From Adiantum capillus-veneris (Eukaryota > Streptophyta > Polypodiopsida > Polypodiales > Pteridaceae), in assembly GCA_014529385.2 (NCBI GenBank), contig CM043954.1, positions 5,209,306-5,273,305 of the forward strand: a DNA stretch of 64,000 bases, read 5' to 3'. Below, piece after piece: positions 52,544 through 64,000 of the stretch. Positions within the stretch are counted from its first letter, which is position 1. Each line of letters begins with the position of its first letter. The translations under genes and the position numbers were made by a program. The notes beneath the pieces are model-generated. The model did not search any database, was not told the origin of the DNA, and saw only the letters and a list, made by a program, of their open reading frames with translations.

Positions 52544-54673
52544 GCTTATGCATACAAGGAGATGAAGAAGAAGATGGAGATGGAGCAAGAGCACTCTTCA
52601 ATTGCACAAATGAGAGAATGAGTGATTTTTAGGTTTATGTGACTTTTATATGAGCTTTCCCATTCACACTTGGGCACCCATGCTTAGCCAACTAGACCTT
52701 GAATGTTCTAGTTAGAGTGCCCCTCTCATCGGCGATCACTCTTACCCTTTTTCTATTGGACCGAGAAGCCTAGCCCATGACTACTAGAAGTGGACGCCGG
52801 TGGTTAACATGCCCCCCTTCCTGATGAAGATTTTTCCCTCGGAATATAATAGTGCATCATCGAGATCCACAATAAGAGTACATGTAGCAGAAGGAAAACA
52901 ACATTGTGAAAGCTCAAAGGCAGCATGTATAGGCATGCAATAAGTGAGATGCATACATGATATTCTAGGAAATGCAAAAAGAATTCATGAATTGTAGCAT
53001 TGCCAACTAGAACAAGCGTAGTACCTGAATGAAAGGCAGTTGAGTTAAGATCTATTAGGTTGAATCTAAGAGAAGTACACAAGAGCTAGGGCTAAAGTAA
53101 GAACTAGATTGACCAACATTACTTAAAAAATGTCGACTAAGAGTAGTTAACCCTACGAATGCTCGTCGGGGTAACACTAGTGATCTTGTCCCTTATACCA
53201 CTTAAGTGTGATCAACATAAAATACAAGGAAGCTTGTGCTATTTTCTTTCTCTTTTCTCTTTTTTTTTTCTTTTTTTTTGTTGTCATAGTTGCTACATGT
53301 AGCTGGGAGACTTGAGGTCTCAAATACCAGCTTGAGGATAAACTAGTCAAGAGACTAGTTTATCTGAGACTAGTTAAGCTGGTATTTGAGACTTGAGGTC
53401 TCAAATACCAGCTTGAGGATAAACTAGTCAAGAGACTCGAGGTCTCAAATACCAGCTTAAGAAATGGACTTCCACAACACAAGTCACACTTAGGTGGAAT
53501 AAGCTAGAGAGAATTATATCCTCATAGCTTAAAACATTACGAAAGTTACTCCAATTAATAGACTATTTAGGAGTTAAAGTCAGCAACAATTAAGTGGCTT
53601 AGTTTAGCCTAAGGTGTTGATACCTACTTAAAGCCAACTATTAAACCAAAATCAAAGAGAGGAACAAGGTACTAGAAGTTTGAAAAAATTATAGCTTCTA
53701 AATTGGCAATGTCACAACTTCATAAATTTTATGCATTGTTAGAAACTCAAATGACAAGATGCAAACATATAACTATGGAAAGCATAGATAAAAGGAAGCA
53801 GTACACCTGATATAATGGAGAACATCCATTGTAACATGTAAACATTCATTGTCGTTGTCCTTTGAAGGCATCCTTATGTAGTCACAAACTACACAATAGT
53901 CACCACCAAACATCCACCTTCTAGAGGCACATCAGTGGGAAAAAAGAACTTTGCTAATCATTAAAATCTAAAACAGAAACACTCCTATCATTCTCATCCT
54001 ACCTACCCTCCATCACTCAAATGATGAGCCGCCATCCTCATTATCAAGGTAGGTGTAATCCTCTTCGGTAAGGCCGTGTGTCTTGTTTGTCCAATCATCA
54101 TTATCGTCCTTGTCCTCTTCCATGCAGATTAGTATTAGAAATTTCACGAGGTGTGCATACTCAGCCTGGGCAAAAGGGTAAACTCGAGCAATTGAGTGAA
54201 CTGCCTGGATCCATTGTAGTTAAGAGGCGGACCAACCACTCTAACTCCTCAGCATTTCTCTCACAAGCGAGTGTTTCAACCGAACCCCATTCAGAGGAAA
54301 TATGAGGATAACATAAAATGCATTACTTGGGATAGGTAAAAAGACTATTCATAAGAATCAGTCATATCTGTGAACACAAATAGAGGATGGTTAGGTGTTT
54401 GATGACATAGGTTTTTGTTTCAGTGTAGCTAATGTGACATGTGTAGCTCTGGGTCAATTATTTTGAAAGTATTGTGCACACTCGTTAGCTAATTGCTCTT
54501 CCTCTTTATTTATTTATTTTCCTTTTAAACTAGGGTGGTTAGTTACTATATATTTATATATATACAATCCCTAAATTCGGAAATCTCAAGGGTTAGGGAA
54601 AGAAGGGTAAGAGGGAAGTAACTCAATAGGCTGACGTGAATGAAGACTCCCCTTTCCTTGGGTAGATCATACT
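52374..54673. other. Noncoding, repeat-containing stretch
   Basis: It holds a (CT)n tract at 52506-52541, a complex direct/inverted repeat at 53307-53459, and otherwise AT-rich sequence without credible ORFs or LTR ends. TGCCCCCCTTCC near 52809 resembles a polypurine-tract-like run on the other strand, but I see no LTR beside it. Confidence 0.4.
53307..53459. repeat. Direct repeat of 50 bp with an embedded inverted copy
   Basis: Identical 50-bp units (53307-53356 and 53388-53437, starting GAGACTTGAGGTCTCAAATA) are separated by a 31-bp inverted part of the same sequence. A third partial unit begins at 53432. The whole block can fold into a long hairpin. Confidence 0.9.
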
Positions 54674-56570
54674 TTAAAAGGATGTCATCACCTTTTGGAA
54701 CCAGTTATTCCAATTGGTAATAGGTGAGGATTTTAGCCAATAGTTCTCTATTACCTTGGGTGCCTCATGGAGTTTCAAGGGTGGTAAGGTACTCTCCCAT
54801 GAACAAGCTTGAAGTAGTGCATCAGGTAATAATTGAAAAATGGGAGTTGTCGATTCTTTTGTAGCTTCATGGAGGCTACCTATGGTAGGTGGCGGTTGTG
54901 TAGAAGATTTTACCTCTATGGATGCATTACACGAGGAGCTAGAAGCTTCATGGAACTCCCCCTTTCTTGAGCTAAGCCGAATAGACTGGTTTTGCATTGG
55001 AACCCAAACGAGCTCTGGTATAGGTGTGTAGCATTCTGTGATCTTTCCCTTCCCACGGTCTTCCATCGGCTTTGCAATCACAAGGTTTGACTCACATGGT
55101 TTCGTAGTGGATAGGGAAGGACACGATTTACGTTTAGGTATCCAAATTTGATCATTTACATCAAAGTAGCCTTGGGCTTCTAATAGTTGTTTGGGAATCC
55201 AATATGATTTGGTTTTCACCTTCTTAACCTGAGTGATCAACTTCCTTCAAGGTTTCCTTTGTGAGTTAACTTGAACCATAGGGGGTCCGATAACGGTACC
55301 TTGGGGACCCATTTATATGTACCCTTGGTCAGATCACATGGAGCCTTTGATGTCATAGCCATGGAAGTTGAAGCTTTAGAGGGTTCTGCTATTGGCAAGG
55401 ATGTTGTGACTTTTTGGATTGGTCATATTTTGTTGGTTTTTGTTTATGAAGAGGTAAGATTTTAGGTTTTATTCCTTGAGCCGTAGGGCCATGAGTTGGT
55501 TTCTGCGTGATGATTCTCCAGGTCTCCCAATCGAGATTACATTTGACTGCAGACATCCATTTTTGCACCCCGGGTTTATATTACCCTCCATAGTACCAAT
55601 AGGCATGACCAAAAAGCTTTGAACCACGGTTCCATTGTTATAAATAATAAGAGTGTGTAGGATTCCAGAAATAGTTGTCTTTTTCTTATTGACACCCTCA
55701 ACTTGGATGGTGCTTGTGGATAGGGGTGGTTTTCCTAGATAACACCAAACTCCATAGGATAACAAATTGTGTTGAGATTCTATATCCAATAATGTGTTAT
55801 ATAGGACTCTCCCATAGAGGTTATTTAGTTCAATTGGATATAGTAGAGGTGGCTCAGATTCCAATGAATCATCATCAGTGTCTTCAAAAAACGCTTTTGT
55901 TTCCTTTTGTTGTTGAGCTAACTCTTGATTTTGTCATCTCCTTAGACTACGGCTCAACTTTGGCTTCTTTGTCGTCTCTAGTTGTGCGATGTCAATGAGT
56001 TGTGGACTACACTGCATAATGCTTTGAAGGTATTCACCCCAGTTATCTACCAACTTCCGATGAGCATCACATGCCCCTATATAATTAAGCCATTTTGTGG
56101 TAGATTTATTTTCATTTATTCTAGCACACACATTTGCTCGATATTGTTGCCTCTTATATCTCTTACTCTTCATGTCTAATTTTTTATTACGGACGATCTT
56201 TAGTGAAGAGTTAATAGATGAATCGCTACTTGTGTCTTCTGCTCCCTTGGATAGATTGTCATCTAGTGTACCGTTGGGCCCTGGATGGTTTGTCCCCACA
56301 TTTTCATTAAGATTTAACTCAGATTATTTATATTCAGATTCAATTTCAATTGATGATTTTGACCCCAAGTCGTATGGGCTATAAGCAAGGTGTTGTATAG
56401 CCTAAGGCAAGCCTCCTAGTCAATTTTGGTCCAAATTGGAGTTGATTAGAGTAATCAAGATCAGCAAACAGCAGGTTGTCGGAACAGATTTCTGACTCAT
56501 TGACCAGCTTATAGGTGTCCAAATCAAAATGTGAAAACAGCTGTGGGCTCAGCACATCAAGGGGGAACAA
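54674..56570 (-). pseudogene. Decayed retroelement gag-pro remnant on the minus strand
   Basis: Three open stretches in order: 56570-56379, 56299-55934 (basic, SKRYKRQQYRANVCARI), and 55864-55469. The last resembles a retropepsin fold: LLDIESQHNLLSYGVW at the place of the DTGSS active site, then VVQSFLVMPIG and GRPG. A fourth stretch, 55240-54674, has KSYWIPKQLLEAQGYF and IWIPKRK. The family is uncertain; the protease active-site triad is damaged. Confidence 0.5.
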
Positions 56571-57038
56571 TAGTGCAAAAATCCACGCAAAACAAAGCAG
56601 GAGACATCCTACGCGTAAGATGTCTATTGGGGCCTACTGAAGAGAAAATTTGACTGGGCATAGACAGTGAGATTCCATTTGGCTTAGGGGTTCCAGAAAT
56701 TCTTTCAGAAGTGAATTTGGACCTTGTTTGTCCATTTGACAGAGCAAAGACTGAATTCAGACTTTTTCGCTTAAATTGACCAACATTCGAGGGAAGTACA
56801 GTTCAAATTAGCAGACCTAATCCAGAGCATCAACAGTGTATAAAATACAGTATTGGTTGAGATTGACTCTCCACTTATACCAATCATTACTAAGATAACA
56901 TCTAGCAGATAAATGCTTTGATTCGATTGTGCCAAAATTAAACGCTTGTGTACAGGTATATGCAGCAACAACAAAGCAAGAAGTCGTGCAAAAACTGATC
57001 CTTTGCCAGGTGAGTGATTGGATTTGTGATAAATTGCA

Positions 57039-58143
57039 TTGATAAGTTTGATGAATCTAAGATTAGGAAGATACATTGTTAGAGACAAGAAGGTGGCAGG
57101 TTACCAAGGTAGCTTAGTGTCCATCGAAGAGAGTGTAACTCAGGCAAGGCTAGATCCGCTAGCACCAATTATTGAGGAGGGTAGTGATACTGACACTTCG
57201 TCAGACAAATCTTTCTTCATGATGGGTAGTCAACAGCCGGGAGGTTTCACCTATGACGGACCTATGCCAGGAGGAAGCACCTCCCAAAATCCTTTGAATG
57301 ATTCCAAGCTCACTGTGATCTTCCTAGAAGGAATAAACTCGAGGGGAGCCCTAGTCTATTCTGACTATTGAGGATGCAAGTGCATTTGTATCAAAGAGAG
57401 GCCAACTCAAAGATTGGAGATAATCCGAGTCTATTATGATGGAAATAGATTCTGAGACGAAAAGGGGAACCACTATCTACTAATAGTTAGTAACCCTGAA
57501 GATTACAACAGATATGGAGATAACGTGGCGAAAGGGAAAATGGTTTCAGAAGCTCAAGAACCACCACCAAATATTGATCGACCCGGAGCTATTTTTATGT
57601 ATGATAAGAAAACAACCAGGGTTCCAACTTATAACGAGAACGTGGGAATCTACAAGCATGAGAGTGAGGGTATAGTCTCTTACTTTTGCAGAAAAGAACC
57701 ATACGTAAACTAATTAAGCAAAGACAAGGTTCTTTACTTATTCTCTTATGAAATTGCTATGGGGAAGGGTATAGTTTTTGATGATAGATACGGGCGAGAA
57801 TACCAACGTATCCTCCCAGAGGAAGTAGAAAGGGCAACACGTCCAGGAGCATCAGCATATGCCCCCGAAGAAGCGCCAAGAGCCACCTACACCCCAAGCA
57901 AGTCAACGAATCCTTTTTCAGAAGATTATGATGCGACCTCACATTCCACCCGACCACAAGCATTCAACAACCAAGACCAACCGGCAAACCATCCATCATT
58001 GCAGGCATGTCTTCGATAGAGTGCAACATTGGAACAAGACTTAAATCGAGATGGTTATCAAGCCGCACGAGGGCTGAGGGATTTGCAAGAACCACCACTC
58101 CATTCAAGGTATCAAGGAAAGAGTAAGCCAAAGACTCAAGGGT
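57039..58143 (+). pseudogene. Gypsy gag 5' part, interrupted by the Copia insertion
   Basis: It is open in pieces with stops: 57039-57371 (SIEESVTQARLDPLAP, then a Gly-rich segment), 57525-57713 and 57759-58019. It continues after the Copia element at 63337. It belongs to the same broad family as the gag at 42.3-45 kb. Confidence 0.6.
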
Positions 58144-58148
58144 CGATA
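58144..58148 (+). repeat. Left 5-bp target-site duplication of Copia (CGATA)
   Basis: CGATA here is repeated at 63332-63336, directly outside the two LTRs. Confidence 0.95.
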
Positions 58149-58376
58149 TGTTACCATATACATGTGGTAGTGATGTGTGTGAACACACTAGGACCGCCGG
58201 GGCATTTTTTTCCCTCTTTAGGAGGTTTTTTCCCCCGTGCATTGTATATACGCCCATCACTCTAGGGCTATCTATCTTTCAATTGCACACTAAGGAATAC
58301 ACTCTCTATTGTGTACCTTGAGCTTCCTTCGTCTTCTCCAAGCTGTGTGTGTTTCTCTGCAACCCTAATTCCAACA
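58149..58376 (+). repeat. Copia 5' LTR
   Basis: Starts TGTTACCATATACATG and ends ATTCCAACA. TGTATATA at 58243-58250 is a possible TATA box. Confidence 0.95.
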
Positions 58377-58378
58377 AT

Positions 58379-58390
58379 TGGTATCAGAGC
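58379..58390 (+). promoter_or_regulatory. Copia primer-binding site
   Basis: TGGTATCAGAGC is the standard plant Copia PBS, complementary to initiator tRNA-Met. It lies 2 nt after the LTR. Confidence 0.95.
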
Positions 58391-58738
58391 AGGTCACGTC
58401 CTCCCGGGCTTAGTCGCCAGCTGCTCCAGCTCACGCCTGCTCACTTTCTCCGATTTCAGTGAGCTTTGGCAAGCGTTCGCAGGTCAACAAATATTTTGGG
58501 TGAGCTCAAAGAGCTCGGTCTGCTCAGAATTTTGATTTGGGCTCATTTCGGCCTCCGTTTCCACTACGGGCAGTACTGCACAGGTTATTTCGTCATTTTG
58601 TGCAGATTTTCTGTCAGTGCCGTTTTCTGCATAACAGGTGCCTTATAGTCTTCTACGGTTTGTGCTATATAGCACAAGTTGTTCCCGCTCCATTTCTCCT
58701 ATTTTCGGGCAGTTTTCACATCAGGTGCAGCATTTACC

Positions 58739-61700
58739 ATGGCTGACAACAACAACACAGATGTGTTCAAGATGTTTGCTGCTGAGGACACGGTTGGATG
58801 GGGACAACTACCCTATGTGGGCTTATATGATGCAACACGTTCTTGTGTCAAAAGGTGTCTGGAACATTGTGCAGGGCATTGATGTACGTCCTGGTTCTGA
58901 AGATGTAGGCGATATTGAGGATGTTGCAGGTCTTGCTGCAAGGATTGCAGCTGTTAGAGTTGTTTTGCCTACAGCAGAACAAGCTCGTTGGGATGTTAAG
59001 GATGCGCAGGCTCATGCATTGATTGCGTTGTCTGTGAAGCGCACCATTATTCCTCACATCCGTTCAACAAAATCTGCAAAACAGGCTTGGGATATTCTAG
59101 CAGGTCTTTATGCAAGCCGCAATGAGGCTAAAATTGCTTTGCTGCGTAAAGAGAGCTAGAGTCGAAGATTATGCATGAGGAAGATGATATGGACACTTTC
59201 CTTGCTAGTGTCAAGGATATCAATGAGCAACTCATTTCTGCAGGTGAAGTCATTTCTGACAGTTCCCTTGTGCAGACTGTTCTTGATGCCTTACCAGATT
59301 CCTACCAGACTTTTGCTAGTACTTGGAGACTGATGACCCAAGGAAATCCTGAAGTTGTCAAGTTTGATGCATTATGCACATTGCTGTTGCAAGAGTCACT
59401 TTCTAGAAAAAACAGGACTAGGCAGCGTGCATTTGAACAGGCTTTTATTGCTTCTCAAAGAAAGGGTGGTAACAGTAATGCAGCCACTTCTTATGGTTCT
59501 GCTACGAGTGGCAAAAATTCTGTTCCTAATGCTTCTGCTGGCAGCACTTCGTCTGGCAATTCTGGTGATAAGGGCAAAAAGAAGATGCGTTGCCATTATT
59601 GTAAATCCAATGATCACTTGATCAAGTCGTGTCCTAAGTTGAAGGCCAAAGAGGCTAAGAAGAAAGAGGGTGGTTCCACTGCAAATGCTGGTTCCACTAC
59701 AAATGCAGCCATTGTTGAGTCTTCTGTGAAAGGAGATTGTGATGCTGATGTTGATGCAGAATGGGCTTTTAGCGCAGAGTGCACTTACAATCCTGCTGTC
59801 CATGATGCATGCTTGTCAGTTGCTGCAGATTCACATGTGTGGTATTTCGACAGTGGTGCTACAAAGCACATTACCTCACATCGTGAATTGTTTACCTCTC
59901 TCGAGTCTGTCCCTCATGGGAATTCAGTCACTTGTGCCAACAACGCCTCTTATCCAGTTCAGGGAGTTGGAAAGATTGTGCTCACTGCTGCTAATGGCAG
60001 TTCCTTCACACTTGTTGATGCACTTTATGTACCTGGGATCAAGAAGAATCTATTGTCTGTATCCGCACTTGCTAGACTTGGACTTGTAGTCAAATTTGTG
60101 GATGACAGATGTACAGTTCATGATCTCAGTTTTGGTGATGAAATTGTTGCATCTGGGCTTTTGTGCCGTGGGCTGTATAAGCTCACTTTGTATGACAAGT
60201 GTGGACAAAATTTTGCAAATGCTGTTGTAGATTCAAGGGCTATTTCAGATGCAAAACTTTGGCATGCACGTTTTGGTCATCTGAATTTTGCCAGTTTGCT
60301 GCGTTTGCAGAAATCTGATATGGTTGCTTCTTTGCCGCCTCTTGAAGCACCTATCAAACATGTTTGTGAAGGCTGTATTCTGGGTAAAATGCAGCGTTCT
60401 AAGTTTCCAAAGGATGGTTCAGTTAGGGCCACATGCAGGTTGCAGCTTGTGCATAGTGATGTTTGTGGGCCCATGCAAACTCCGTCCTTGGGCAATTACC
60501 TGTACTTCGTGACTTTCATTGATGATTACTCCAGGCATGCATGGGTATTTCCGCTTAAAGCAAAGTCCGAAGTTTTTATGTGCTTCAAACAATTTTTGGC
60601 TATGGCTGAAAATGTCTCAAAATGTACTATGGGCACCCTCCATTCCGATCGAGAGGGGGAGTATATGTCTCATGAATTTAATGCATTTCTGGCTAGTCGT
60701 GGGATAAAACACCAATGTACAGTGCCTTATACACCTCAGCAAAATGGTGTTGCTGAGAGGAAAAACAGGTCACTAACGGAAATGGCACGATGTATGGTCA
60801 AAAGTCAAGCTTTGCCGCATTCTTTTTGGCTTGAGGCCATCATGTGTGCCACTTATGTACTTAACAGGTGTCCTTCGAAAGCTTTGCAGTCTATTACTCC
60901 ATATGAAGCATGGCATGATAGAAAACCTTCTATTGAGCACATGCGTGTTTTTGGCTGTTTGGCATATGCTTTGGTGCCACAAGTGCAGCGCAGAAAATTG
61001 GATGATAAGGCTGTCAAATGTATTTTTGTTGGTTATAGTGCTGAAAGCAAAGGTTACAGGTTGTATCATCCGCAAACAAAACGTATTTTGGTTTCACGGG
61101 ATGTAGTGTTTGTGGAAGATTCTGTTCAACCCTTGCTGTCATGTACTAGAGACAGTAATGTAAGCTCACAGGACATTTATGACACTTTGTTGCCTCTTTT
61201 CAGTGGTGGAAATACAAATGTAAGTTCCAATGAGGCAAATGTACAGCCTATGGGGGTTTCTGAAAATGTTTTAGAACAGCCTATTACTGATGCAGATGTA
61301 CATGATGTACTTGATGAGGAAAGGGCTGAAAATGAGCAGGCTAGAGGTATGCCAAAATGGCTGGTGCACACTTTGCGTGACAGTAAATTGGATGCACCTT
61401 TATCTAGTCGTACTCGTTCAGGCTCTCGCCATGCATCTTATGCATCAGATTGTTATGCTTTGGCTGTGTCTAGTTTACATGATGTTGAGGAGCCTCTGTC
61501 TTTTGATGAAGCACAGAATTCAGAAAATTGGATTGCTGCCATGAAATCAGAATATGATGCACTTATAGAGAATGACACATGGACTTTATGTGATTTGCCT
61601 CCTAGGAAAAAGGCCATTGGTACGAAGTGGGTTTACAAGTTGAAACGCAAGCCGGATGGTGAGATCGATCGCCATAAGGCTCGACTTGTTGCAAAGGGTT

Positions 61701-63028
61701 ATGCACAACAAAAAGGCATAGATTATGAAGAGACTTTTGCTCCCACTTGTCGTATGACTACTGTGCGTTTTCTATGTGCATTGGCAGCTCATTTTTGTTG
61801 GGATGTACATCAATCAGACATTGTTACTGCTTTCTTGAATGGTGACATATTTGAGGAAGTTTATGTAATGCAGCCTCGCGGTTTTGTCATAAAAGGACAA
61901 GAGGACAAAGTGTGCAAATGTAAGAAGGCTTTGTATGGGTTGAAGCAATCTCCTCGTGCTTGGTATGAGAAAGCTGACACTCATTTGGTTAAACGAGGCT
62001 TTCGTAACAGTCCAACAGAAAGCACATTGTATGTAAAGCGTGAGGATGATGTATTTCTCATTGTGGTTCTTTATGTTGATGATTTGCTGATCACTGGACC
62101 AAATGAGAGACATATTGCTGAATTTAAGGCTGATTTGAATGCTACTTTCAAGATGAAAGATTTGGGACTGTTGCATCATTACTTGGGTATACAGTTTAAG
62201 CAGTGTGACGGTGGTATTGCCTTGTGTCAGAAAAGTTACATAGAGACATTGCTATGTAAGTTTGGACTTGAGGATTGCAAACCTATTGCCACTCCCATGG
62301 AAACAGGTTTGAAGTTGAGTCTACATGATGCTGGCGATCCTGTTGATGTCACTCTTTACCAAACTGCTGTTGGCTGCCTCATTTATGTATGCAACACGAG
62401 GCCAGATATTCAGTTTGCAGTCTCGCAGGTCAGCAGATTTATGCATAGCCCAGGGTCTAAGCATTGGCAGGCTGTCAAGAGGATTTTCCGCTACCTTAGT
62501 GGCACTTTACATCTTGGCTTGTTTTATCCCAAGGGGGGATCATTGCCGCCAGACTTACATGATTTTTCGGACTCAGATTGGGCTGGTTGTTTTGACACGC
62601 GAGTGTCCACAAGTGGTTTTTGTTTCATGCTTGGCAGTTCATGTATATCATGGTTGAGCAAGAAGCAACCTACTGTGGCCACTTCGAGTTGTGAGGCTGA
62701 GTACAGGGCAGTCTTCACAGCTACGGTTGAGTGTGTATGGCTCAGACGCCTTATGGATGACTTGGGTGTTGGACAGGACACTGCCAACACTATCTACACT
62801 GACAGTCAGAGCGCATTGGCAGTTGCGAGGAACCCAGTTTTTCATGCTCGCACAAAGCACATTGAGGTGCATTACCACTATGTCAGGGAGAGGCTCTCAG
62901 CAGGAGAGATCAGCTTGGCTTATGTGCCAACACAGGACAACCTTGCAGATCTTTTCACAAAGGCATTGTCTCGTGAGAAGCTTGAAGCTTTCCACAAAGC
63001 TTTGGGCTTACTCCCCTTTGTGGACTGA
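58739..63028 (+). pseudogene. Copia gag-pol polyprotein with two frameshifts in gag
   Basis: The start ATG at 58739 opens MADNNNTDVFKMFAAEDT. A one-base shift near 58790 moves the reading to LDGDNYPMWAYMMQHVL. A two-base excess near 59152 (GAGAG) stops it, and the main frame resumes at about 59156 and runs to 63028. Domains in order: gag, zinc knuckle CHYCKSNDHLIKSC, protease WYFDSGATKHIT, GAG-pre-integrase LWHARFGHLNF with CEGCILGK, integrase (VHSDVCGP, FIDDYSRHAWVF, PQQNGVAERKNR), RT (KWVYKLKRKPDGEIDRHKAR, YVDDLLITG), RNase H (SDSDWAGC, SSCEAEYRA, DSQSALAVARNP). Only gag is damaged, so pol is probably still sound; sequencing error is an alternative explanation for the shifts. Confidence 0.93.
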
Positions 63029-63090
63029 TCCTGTCCTCAGGGCATGGCACTTCCCTTTACTCATGTGCCAGCTCTCGTTCACCGCATCAC

Positions 63091-63103
63091 TCCAGGGGGG
63101 ATT
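63091..63103 (+). promoter_or_regulatory. Copia polypurine tract
   Basis: TCCAGGGGGGATT directly precedes the 3' LTR and would prime plus-strand synthesis. Confidence 0.8.
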
Positions 63104-63331
63104 TGTTACCATATACATGTGGTAGTGATGTGTGTGAACACACTAGGACCGCCGGGGCATTTTTTTCCCTCTTTAGGAGGTTTTTTCCCCCGTGCATTGT
63201 ATATACGCCCATCACTCTAGGGCTATCTATCTTTCCATTGCACACTAAGGAATACACTCTCTATTGTGTACCTTGAGCTTCCTTCGTCTTCTCCAAGCTG
63301 TGTGTGTTTCTCTGCAACCCTAATTCCAACA
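63104..63331 (+). repeat. Copia 3' LTR
   Basis: Same length as the 5' LTR with one substitution. Followed by the CGATA duplication. Confidence 0.95.
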
Positions 63332-63336
63332 CGATA

Positions 63337-64000
63337 GAGCCTGGACGATCACCCATAGAACGAGTTCGAAGAGATGAACAACCTCCAGCGAGAACCATTA
63401 GAAATTATCGCTTAGGAGCACCACTGGGAGAGGAACCATCGTATTACAGAAGACCTGATGAGGTATATTGATTAGGACGCGGAGATCCAATAATGAGGTT
63501 TGTAGAACATCGGAGAATTAGACCTTCTCAAGTGCAAAAATGGGTAAACTAGAAATACACAGGAAGCAGAGACCCAAGAGATCATGTAGCAGCCTTTGTG
63601 CATGTAATTAGAGCCAAAGAGGTGTTAGAATTTCCTACCCAATTTGCAGGGTTTGGACTAACCCTAGACGATGACGCTTGGTTTGACTCTATAGAGCGTC
63701 AACTAGAAAGATGGAGAATTTGTACAAAAAGCAGCCCTAAGACTAAAAAGATATGTTAAGTTCTGTCCTGTTGAAGAACTGCCAACTCAGTCCAGACTCA
63801 TGTTGATATTCATCCAGGGACTAAGGAATGCAGATCTCCACAAAGACTTACATATGAAGAGGAGCACGACGTTGAATGAGTTGACCAAGGAGGCTCTTTA
63901 CCTTGTGGAAAATTGTGCGGTCTACAAAGAGGGGGACTTTAAGGACCTTGATGACGATGTTGGGCGCAATTCTGACACCCCGTTTTTTGTAAATTTGTAC
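63337..64000 (+). pseudogene. Gypsy gag continuation after the Copia insertion
   Basis: It reads LQWVN-type sequence then YTGSRDPRDHVAAFVHVIRA, LEFPTQFAGFGLTLDDDAWF, and later LTKEALYLVENCAVY, the same motifs as at 43093-43580 (LTLEETVLTWF, VTKEALYLVDNYKAY). Stops and a frameshift are present. It runs off the window end. Confidence 0.7.

Larger units (their letters stand above)
58149..63331 (+). mobile_element. Complete young Copia LTR retrotransposon (5183 bp)
   Basis: It has 228-bp LTRs (58149-58376 and 63104-63331) with one difference (A at 58281, C at 63236), TG..CA ends, a PBS, a polypurine tract and a 5-bp TSD. The gag-pol reading is complete except for two frameshifts in gag. The near-identity of the LTRs shows recent insertion. 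It sits inside the gag of a Gypsy element. Confidence 0.97.

Overview
The window looks like land-plant nuclear DNA from a large, repeat-rich genome. The evidence is spliceosomal introns with GT..AG ends, plant-type Copia and Gypsy LTR elements, hAT and LINE elements, and very long (GA)n/(CT)n microsatellites. A fern or similar large-genome plant would fit, but this is inference; no single-copy host gene anchors the identification. I see no host gene that is clearly outside a mobile element.

The main result is a giant terminal-inverted-repeat element, 'element A' (1746-22716). It has 33-bp TIRs and is inserted cleanly, with no target-site duplication, into a LINE whose two halves lie at 1-1745 and 22717-23705. 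Without two later LINE insertions (6924-11558 and 12840-17406), A is about 11.8 kb and carries four genes in two convergent pairs. Gene X (2100-3520, +) faces a five-exon gene on the minus strand (3742-6508). By in-phase splicing that gene encodes one 812-aa protein: a histone H3-like tail and fold, a Ulp1/C48 SUMO-protease-like domain, an acidic linker, and an FCP1-type HAD phosphatase domain. Gene Y (12378-19605, +, frameshifted) faces an intact four-exon, 854-aa candidate DDE transposase (19669-22516, -).

A second, decayed and inverted relative, 'element B' (about 23773-36020), keeps the same order: H3-like, Ulp1, acidic linker, HAD, then gene X reversed. The history is nested: B received LINE 1/4 upstream of its H3 gene, A landed in that LINE, and two near-identical LINEs landed in A. 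B was also split inside its Ulp1 exon by an 8.3-kb hAT element (24951-33266, TSD GATGGAGA). The hAT carries a decayed BED/DUF659/hATC transposase, a protein-kinase-like gene, and an unexplained array of six hairpins with a conserved 20-21 nt loop and unrelated base-paired stems (25581-25988).

From 36 kb on there are decayed retroelements: a Copia pol (36.0-38.6 kb), an L1-type RT (38.6-39.4 kb), and a Gypsy element with an Athila/Tat-like primer-binding site (40.0 to about 50 kb). The Gypsy holds a 261-bp MITE and is flanked on both sides by copies of a palindrome ATGGATnnnnATCCAT. A minus-strand retroelement remnant follows (54.7-56.6 kb), then a Gypsy gag (57.0-64 kb) interrupted by a young 5183-bp Copia element (58149-63331; LTRs 227/228 identical; TSD CGATA).

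Coordinates of multi-exon genes are outer limits; exon limits are in the evidence. Splice sites were chosen from consensus and phase only, without transcripts.
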